Shown: positions 1 to 5,242 of the stretch, one piece after another
How positions within the stretch are numbered: position 1 is the stretch's first letter
How the letters are laid out: the number at the start of each line of letters is the position of its first letter
Made by a program: the position numbers and the translations under genes
The notes under the pieces: generated by a model
Databases searched by the model: none
What the model was told of the DNA's origin: nothing
What the model saw: only the letters and a program-made list of their open reading frames with translations
Assembly: GCA_020439485.1 (NCBI GenBank)
Contig: JAGQSP010000487.1
Span: forward strand, 1 to 5,242
Length of the DNA stretch: 5,242 nt
Origin: Acidimicrobiales bacterium
GTDB lineage: Bacteria > Actinomycetota > Acidimicrobiia > Acidimicrobiales > Poriferisodalaceae
Direction: 5' to 3'

Positions 1-1
1 A

Positions 2-61
2 CTTCCCCCACCCGACCGATCCGAGTTCCAGTGGATGTCTTTCAACTTCGTCAGCAACTGA
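2..61 (+). CDS. Possible 3' end of an upstream gene overlapping the helicase start
   Basis: The second forward frame is open from the window edge and ends at TGA 59-61, reading LPPPDRSEFQWMSFNFVSN. Fifteen of its 19 sense codons end in G or C. Over 31-60 the helicase frame has only 4 of 10, and the third frame has 8 of 19 over the same stretch as the upstream frame. In a high-GC genome this points to the second frame as the main coding frame up to base 61, after which the helicase frame takes on high GC3. If real, the upstream gene overlaps the helicase gene by 31 bases and belongs to the same operon. The tail is too short to assign a family. The alternative is a noncoding leader whose composition is a coincidence. 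Confidence 0.35.
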   Translation, partial: LPPPDRSEFQWMSFNFVSN

Positions 62-3000
62 TCGCCGACTACCAGTCGTACGTCACCAGCTTCATGGCCC
101 TGCGGGACGACCGCATTCGCGAGCGCGTCGAGACAAGTTTGCGTGACGGGAAGTTGTGGCCCGAGCCACGCATCGGTCTCAACCCGGCCTTCGAATCCGG
201 CGGCCTGGTGGACCAACTGGTGGACGACGGGCTGCTGCACGAGACATGCCGCAGCATCTTCCGAGTCGGCAAGTCCTCCACGAACCCACTCGGCGACGAG
301 ATGCGCCTCCATCGCCACCAGGTCGACGCCGTGCAGGCGGCGCGAGCCGGCCACAACTACGTGCTGACGACCGGAACCGGCTCGGGCAAGAGCCTCTCTT
401 ACATCGTGCCGATCGTCGACCACGTGCTGCGCGAGGGCAGCGGCAAGGGGATCAAGGCGATCGTCGTCTACCCCATGAACGCGCTGGCCAACAGTCAGAA
501 GGCCGAGCTGGACAAGTTCCTTGGCCACGGTCCAGGCCCGTCGCCGGTCACGGTGGCCAAGTACACCGGCCAGGAGAAGCCGGACGAGCGCGAGAGGATT
601 CGCAACAACCCGCCCGACATCCTGCTCACCAACTACGTGATGCTGGAGCTGATCCTCACGAGGGTGCACGACCAGCCGCTGGTGCGTCACGCCCAGGACC
701 TGCGCTTCCTGGTGCTCGACGAGCTGCACACCTATCGCGGCCGGCAAGGTGCTGACGTCGCGATGCTGGTGCGGCGCGTGCGCGAGGCCTGCAACGCCGG
801 CCGTCTGCAGTGCGTCGGCACCTCTGCCACTCTGTCCACCGAGGGCACGTTCGACGACCAGCGCCGCACTGTGGCGGAAGTGGCCTCGACGCTGTTCGGT
901 GCGGAGGTGCGGTCCGAGAGCGTCATCGGTGAGACGCTGCGCCGCGCCACACCCGCCATCGACGACACAGACCCAGCCGAGATCGCTCGCCTGCGGGCGC
1001 GAGTGGCAGAAGGTGTGGCGGGTCTGCCCTCGACGTACTCGGCGCTCATCGCCGATCCGCTGTCCAGCTGGATCGAATCCACCCTCGGCCTGCACCACGA
1101 CGGAGCGCGCCTGGTGCGTGCGACCCCCCAGCCGATCCGCGGCAAGGGCGGTGTCGCCGTCGCATTGGCTGCGCTCACCGGGCTGGACACGGACGCTTGC
1201 GCTGAAGTCATCCAAGCCCAGCTGATGCGTGGGTACGCGCTCCGAGACCCGGACACCAAGTTCCCCGCCTTCGCGTTTCGCTTGCACCAGTTCATCAGCC
1301 GCGGCGACACCGTCTACGCGTCACTGGAGTCAGCGCAGCAGCGGCACCTCACGTTGCACGGTCAGCGTTTCAAGCCGGGCCATCGCGACCACACGCTGCT
1401 GCCGCTCTCCTTCTGCCGCCGGTGCGGCCAGGAGTACTACACCGTCCATCGCATTGGTGAGGCCGACTCGCCGCGCCCGCAGCGTTTCGCACCTCGCGAT
1501 GTGGGGGACCAGTTCACCGGCGGCGAGATGGTGGCCGGATTCCTTGCGCTTGCAGAGGATGACCTGTGGCCGGACGACCCGGAAGCCCAGTTCGACCGAA
1601 TGCCGGAGGACTGGCTTGACGCAACTGCGGCCGGCGCACCAAAGCTCACTTCATCGGCAAAGCAGTACTCGCCCAAGCCGGTGACGGTCGCCCCCGATGG
1701 CTCCTTGGGAACCGGCGCCGGCGTTCGCATGTGGTGGATGCAGGCGCCATTCCGTTTGTGCCTGCGCTGCGGGGTGTCGTATGACGCTCGCTCCCGGTCG
1801 GACATGGCCAAGGTCACCACCCTGGGCTCCGAGGGTCGGTCAACCGCGACCACGGTGCTCAGCTTGTCGACCGTTCGGGCACTGCGCTCGGATAGCGATC
1901 TCGGCCAGCAAGCCCGCAAGCTGCTGTCGTTCACCGACAACCGGCAGGATGCGTCGCTGCAGGCCGGCCACTTCAACGACTTCGTGCTCACGACCATGAT
2001 CCGCGCTGCCCTGTACCGCGCGGTGGCGGCAGAGGGCGAGAACGGGCTGGAGCACGATCGGGTTGCCGACGCGGTGTTTCGTGCGCTGAACCTGCCGCTC
2101 GGCGAGTACGCCGTGGATGCCGGTGTGGAGTTCGCCGCCAAGGTCGACACGGAGCGCGTCTTGCGCGACGTGCTCGGCTATCTCACGTACGTGGACCTCC
2201 GGCGCGGCTGGCGTATCACCTCTCCGAACCTCGAACAGTGCGGTCTCCTGCGCATCGAGTACCAGTCGCTCGACGAGCTCTGCGCTGCTGAACACGTGTG
2301 GGCCGAGCTCCACCCCACACTGGCGACCGCAAGCCCGGACGACCGGCACAAGGTGGCCACCATCGTGCTCGACTATCTGCGTCGAGAGCTGGCGATCAAG
2401 GTCGACTACCTGGACCAGCAATTCCAGGAGCGCCTGGTGCAGCGCAGCAGCCAGCGCCTGAAGCCGAACAGCGTGTGGTCGCTGGACGAGCAGGCATCGT
2501 TGGTGTACGCCTCTACCGTCGTGCCTCGCTCACAACGCCGGGGCGACTTCCGCGGTTGGAGCTACCTGTCTGCCCGTAGCGGTCTCGGCCGCCTCCTGCG
2601 ACGGGCGTCGACGTTCCCGAACAGCCCCGGCAAATTGAACGTGGCCGACACTGCGGAGTTGCTGCTCGACTTGTTCGCCGCACTCCGTCGCGCCGGACTG
2701 GTCGAGCAGGTGGAGGACGCGTCCGATGGGGTCGGCGCATTCCAGGTGCCGGCTTCAGCGTTCATCTGGAAGGCTGGCGACGGCACAACGCCGTACCACG
2801 ACCCGGTGCGGATGCCCACCGCCAGCTCCGATGCCCGGCCGAACAAGTTCTTCGTTGATCTGTACCGCTCCGTCACCGATGACCTTCGCGGCATCGAGGG
2901 CCGCGAACACACCGCCCAGGTCGACTACAGCGATCGCGAGGAGCGCGAACAGAGGTTCCGCAAGGCCGACCTGCCGGTGATGTACTGCTCCCCCACCATG

Positions 3001-5217
3001 GAGCTCGGCGTCGACATCGCCGACCTCAACGTCGTCAACATGCGCAACGTGCCGCCCACGCCTGCCAACTACGCCCAGCGCAGCGGGCGTGCCGGCCGCT
3101 CCGGCCAGCCGGCGTTGGTGTTCACCTACTGCTCGGCGGGCAGCCCTCACGACCAGTGGTTCTTCAACAAGCCACAGCTGATGGTGGCCGGTCAGGTGAC
3201 CACGCCGCGTCTGGAGATGACCAACGAGGACCTCGTGCGTGGCCACGTCCAGGCCGTGTGGTTGGCAGCAGCCGGGATGAGCCTCGGTAGCTCGCTGAAG
3301 GAGGTCCTGGATGTGGACTCGTCGGCGGTACCGCGTTTACTCGAACGCGTTCGCGACGAGTTGCGCGACCCCGCCAACGTCGTAAAGGCCCATGCCGCAG
3401 CGAAGCGAGTACTAGCCGATCTCCTGCCTCGACTTGAGGAGGCCCCCTGGTGGTCACCGACATGGCTGGACGACGTGCTCAATGCAATCCCGCGCACGTT
3501 CGAGGCTGCGACTCAGCGGTGGGTCGGGCTGTATCGAGCCGCAAAGGCCCAGTTCGACGCGGCCAACCGGGTGATCGGTGATGTGTCCGCGTCGGTCGAT
3601 GCAAAGAACGCGGCCCGGCGGCTGCGTCGCGAGGCGGAGAACCAGCTGGGCCTGCTGGCCGCTGAGGAGGACACCCGCACCCAGAGCGACTTCTACAGCT
3701 ACCGGTACTTCGCCAGCGAGGGCTTCCTACCCGGGTACAGCTTCCCTCGCCTGCCGTTGTCGGCGTTCATCCCTGGCCGCCGTGGTCGGGCAATGGACGA
3801 GGGCGAGTTCCTCTCTCGCCCGCGGTTCTTGGCCATCAGCGAGTTCGGGCCACGCAGCCTCGTGTACCACGAGGGCAGCCGGTATGAGATCAACCGCGTC
3901 ATCCTGCCGGTCGCGGACAGCACCGACAGCGCAGGCGAACCCGTGCTCACTGCCTCAGCGAAGCGATGCGGGGTGTGTGGCTACCTGCACCCGGCGATCG
4001 GCGGAACGGCACCAGACGTGTGCGAGCGCTGCCGAGCACAGCTGCCGGCGGCGATGTCTGGGCTGTTCCGTCTGCACAACGTGGCGACACGGCGGAGGGA
4101 CCGCATTACGGCGGACGAGGAGGAACGCCAGCGCCAGGGTTTCGAGCTGCAGACGGCACTCCGCTTCGCCGAGCGCCACGGCCAGCTGAGCGTGAAGTCG
4201 GGCGAGGCAACGGCCGAGGGCGTGCTTGCGGCCCGGCTGACCTACGGCGACACGGCCACGCTGTGGCGGATCAACTTGGGGCGGCGACGCCGGGCCAATC
4301 CGGAGCAGCTGGGCTACATGCTCGACATCGACAAGGGCTACTGGGCCAAGGATGGCGACGACGGTCCCGACGATGACGCACCGGCAACGGCCCGACGGCG
4401 ACGGGTCGTGCCGTTCGTGGAGGACACGCGGAACTGCCTGGTGGTGGAGCTACCCGAGCCGCAGTCAACCGAGGTCATGGCGTCGCTGGAAGCCGCGTTG
4501 AAGAACGCCATACAGGTGGAGTTCCAGCTGGAGGAGGACGAGCTGGCCAGCGAGCCCTTGCCCAGCCGCGCCGATCGCCGCCAGCTGCTCTTCTTCGAGT
4601 CGGCCGAGGGCGGCGCCGGGGTGCTCCGCCGCCTGGTGGAAGAGCCCGGGGCGATGGGCCGGGTGGCTCGTCGGGCGATCGAGCTGTGTCATGTGGACCC
4701 CGACACGGGTGTGGAGGTGAAGCCAGCTCACGGGGAGGACTGCGAGGCCGCGTGCTACGACTGCCTGCTCAGCTACCGCAACCAGCTTGATCATGAACTG
4801 CTCGACCGCCACCTGGTGCTGCCGGTGCTACAGCATCTGGCGGGCGCGACCGTCATGTCTGCTCCCGGCATGAAGGCCGTGGATCACCACCTCGAGGAAC
4901 TCGAGGCCCGCGTGGAGACAGAGCTGGAGGAGCGCTTCCTCACGTTCTTGAAGGACAACGGCTTGAGGTTGCCGGAGGCAGGGCAGGTGCTGCTTCCCGA
5001 GGCGAACACCCGGCCCGACTTCCTGTATCGCCACCCTGACGTGGCGATCTACGTGGACGGCCCCGATCACCAATACCCCGATCGGCAGGCACGTGATGTA
5101 GCACAGGAGGCGGCATTGCGAGACGCCGGGTGGAAGGTCATTCGCTTTGCTCACTACGACGACTGGTCGCAGATCGTCGACAGCTACCGCTGGGTCTTTG
5201 GAGAGGGTTCGTCGTGA
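31..5217 (+). CDS. Giant DExH-box helicase with DUF1998/MZB metal-binding domain and C-terminal Vsr/DUF559-like nuclease domain (DruE/MrfA-like, putative defence protein)
   Basis: Predicted ATP-dependent DNA translocase or helicase fused to a nuclease, 1728 residues, with no signal peptide or membrane segment seen. Lobe 1 (about 85-300) has a Q-motif-like HRHQ (94-97), Walker A GTGSGKS (115-121, K120), YPMNALANSQ (147-156), DELH (230-233) and TSAT (264-267). A split zinc ribbon follows: C462/C465 and C577/C580. Lobe 2 begins with SFTDNRQDAS (633-642) and, after an insertion of about 300 residues, has EHTAQ (959-963), SPTMELGVDI (987-996) and QRSGRAGR (1016-1023). Next come a conserved middle region (about 1220-1290), a zinc ribbon (C1313, C1316, C1331, C1334), an acidic then RRRR linker (1441-1458), and a DUF1998/MZB domain with FFESAEGGAG (1521-1530) and C1553, C1571, C1575, C1578. 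The C-terminal nuclease-like domain (about 1620-1723) has D1663, D1676 and H1680. The GTG at 31 is preferred over ATG at 94 because residues 1-21 (MDVFQLRQ...) match the N-terminus I recall for this family; its ribosome site is weak (CGAG, 22-25). Relatives include MrfA (about 750 residues) and Druantia DruE (nearer this size). A defence role is inferred. Confidence 0.93.
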   Translation: MDVFQLRQQLIADYQSYVTSFMALRDDRIRERVETSLRDGKLWPEPRIGLNPAFESGGLVDQLVDDGLLHETCRSIFRVGKSSTNPLGDEMRLHRHQVDAVQAARAGHNYVLTTGTGSGKSLSYIVPIVDHVLREGSGKGIKAIVVYPMNALANSQKAELDKFLGHGPGPSPVTVAKYTGQEKPDERERIRNNPPDILLTNYVMLELILTRVHDQPLVRHAQDLRFLVLDELHTYRGRQGADVAMLVRRVREACNAGRLQCVGTSATLSTEGTFDDQRRTVAEVASTLFGAEVRSESVIGETLRRATPAIDDTDPAEIARLRARVAEGVAGLPSTYSALIADPLSSWIESTLGLHHDGARLVRATPQPIRGKGGVAVALAALTGLDTDACAEVIQAQLMRGYALRDPDTKFPAFAFRLHQFISRGDTVYASLESAQQRHLTLHGQRFKPGHRDHTLLPLSFCRRCGQEYYTVHRIGEADSPRPQRFAPRDVGDQFTGGEMVAGFLALAEDDLWPDDPEAQFDRMPEDWLDATAAGAPKLTSSAKQYSPKPVTVAPDGSLGTGAGVRMWWMQAPFRLCLRCGVSYDARSRSDMAKVTTLGSEGRSTATTVLSLSTVRALRSDSDLGQQARKLLSFTDNRQDASLQAGHFNDFVLTTMIRAALYRAVAAEGENGLEHDRVADAVFRALNLPLGEYAVDAGVEFAAKVDTERVLRDVLGYLTYVDLRRGWRITSPNLEQCGLLRIEYQSLDELCAAEHVWAELHPTLATASPDDRHKVATIVLDYLRRELAIKVDYLDQQFQERLVQRSSQRLKPNSVWSLDEQASLVYASTVVPRSQRRGDFRGWSYLSARSGLGRLLRRASTFPNSPGKLNVADTAELLLDLFAALRRAGLVEQVEDASDGVGAFQVPASAFIWKAGDGTTPYHDPVRMPTASSDARPNKFFVDLYRSVTDDLRGIEGREHTAQVDYSDREEREQRFRKADLPVMYCSPTMELGVDIADLNVVNMRNVPPTPANYAQRSGRAGRSGQPALVFTYCSAGSPHDQWFFNKPQLMVAGQVTTPRLEMTNEDLVRGHVQAVWLAAAGMSLGSSLKEVLDVDSSAVPRLLERVRDELRDPANVVKAHAAAKRVLADLLPRLEEAPWWSPTWLDDVLNAIPRTFEAATQRWVGLYRAAKAQFDAANRVIGDVSASVDAKNAARRLRREAENQLGLLAAEEDTRTQSDFYSYRYFASEGFLPGYSFPRLPLSAFIPGRRGRAMDEGEFLSRPRFLAISEFGPRSLVYHEGSRYEINRVILPVADSTDSAGEPVLTASAKRCGVCGYLHPAIGGTAPDVCERCRAQLPAAMSGLFRLHNVATRRRDRITADEEERQRQGFELQTALRFAERHGQLSVKSGEATAEGVLAARLTYGDTATLWRINLGRRRRANPEQLGYMLDIDKGYWAKDGDDGPDDDAPATARRRRVVPFVEDTRNCLVVELPEPQSTEVMASLEAALKNAIQVEFQLEEDELASEPLPSRADRRQLLFFESAEGGAGVLRRLVEEPGAMGRVARRAIELCHVDPDTGVEVKPAHGEDCEAACYDCLLSYRNQLDHELLDRHLVLPVLQHLAGATVMSAPGMKAVDHHLEELEARVETELEERFLTFLKDNGLRLPEAGQVLLPEANTRPDFLYRHPDVAIYVDGPDHQYPDRQARDVAQEAALRDAGWKVIRFAHYDDWSQIVDSYRWVFGEGSS
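5200..5207 (+). promoter_or_regulatory. Shine-Dalgarno sequence for the downstream gene
   Basis: GGAGAGGG is purine-rich, matches the anti-Shine-Dalgarno complement well, and ends six bases before the GTG at 5214. It lies inside the last codons of the helicase gene. It decides the start of the downstream gene and supports coupled translation across the GTGA overlap. Confidence 0.7.
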
Positions 5218-5242
5218 CATTCGCTGTGGGTTCGTTGGTCGC
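5214..5242 (+). CDS. Start of a downstream gene, cut by the window edge (unidentified; possibly a partner helicase)
   Basis: GTG at 5214 shares four bases (GTGA) with the helicase stop codon and opens a frame with no stop to the window end, reading MTFAVGSLV. A strong Shine-Dalgarno sequence lies six bases upstream. The overlap and ribosome site make translational coupling to the helicase gene likely, so the two products are probably made together. Only nine full residues are visible and they identify nothing with certainty. They resemble, from memory, the N-termini of SNF2-type helicases found in defence loci (DrmD of DISARM, DpdE of the dpd clusters), but this is a weak inference. A second in-frame GTG at 5226 is less well placed relative to the ribosome site. 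Confidence 0.7.

Noticed and set aside
1437..2150. Open reading frame of 237 codons on the - strand inside the helicase gene, and several shorter ones (for example 732-1310 and 1840-2421)
   Set aside because: These lie opposite a gene with uninterrupted, motif-rich coding. Long antisense frames are expected in high-GC DNA because stop codons are rare. None has a recognisable motif.
3578..4189. 203-codon + strand frame overlapping the helicase gene in another frame
   Set aside because: Its translation is a low-complexity mixture of Arg, Ser, Ala, Thr and Cys typical of a shifted frame in GC-rich DNA, and it overlaps conserved helicase-family segments in the true frame.
94..5217. Alternative helicase start at ATG 94
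   Set aside because: It would remove the family-like N-terminus (MDVFQLRQ onward), and no Shine-Dalgarno sequence precedes it. GTG 31 is preferred, although its own ribosome site is weak.
31..5217. Classification as DISARM DrmA or as the DNA-repair helicase MrfA itself
   Set aside because: DISARM splits the helicase (DrmA) and DUF1998 protein (DrmB) into two genes, whereas here they are one chain. MrfA is less than half this length and lacks the nuclease tail. A broader DruE/MrfA-like label is safer.
1..5242. CRISPR array, tRNA, insertion sequence ends, tandem repeats, promoter or terminator
   Set aside because: Reading both ends and the interior showed no regular repeats, cloverleaf, inverted terminal repeats or hairpin followed by T-run. 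Almost every base is coding.

Overview
The window is almost entirely filled by one very large protein-coding gene on the + strand (31-5217, 1728 codons). It is bracketed by what look like the last codons of an upstream gene and the first codons of a downstream gene on the same strand. The DNA is GC-rich, third codon positions are mostly G or C, and two of the starts are GTG. This suggests a high-GC bacterium, most likely an actinobacterium; that assignment comes from composition and family memory, not from a marker gene.

The large protein is a giant superfamily 2 DExH helicase of the DUF1998/MZB group, the group that includes MrfA and the Druantia protein DruE. In order, it carries a family-typical N-terminus, a first RecA lobe (Walker A, DELH, TSAT), a split zinc ribbon, a second RecA lobe interrupted by a large insertion, a conserved middle region, a four-cysteine zinc ribbon, the MZB-type four-cysteine domain, and a C-terminal Vsr/DUF559-like nuclease domain. 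All recognisable helicase motifs and metal-binding cysteines are present, so the protein looks intact and active.

Gene packing is tight. An upstream reading frame with good coding character seems to end at 61, overlapping the start of the helicase gene by 31 bases. Downstream, the helicase stop codon overlaps a GTG start by four bases (GTGA), preceded by a strong Shine-Dalgarno sequence. This is the layout of a translationally coupled operon. The helicase type, the nuclease fusion and the coupling fit an anti-phage or other foreign-DNA defence operon, but the partner genes lie outside the window, so the system cannot be named. No RNA genes, mobile elements, CRISPR arrays, repeats or terminators were seen.
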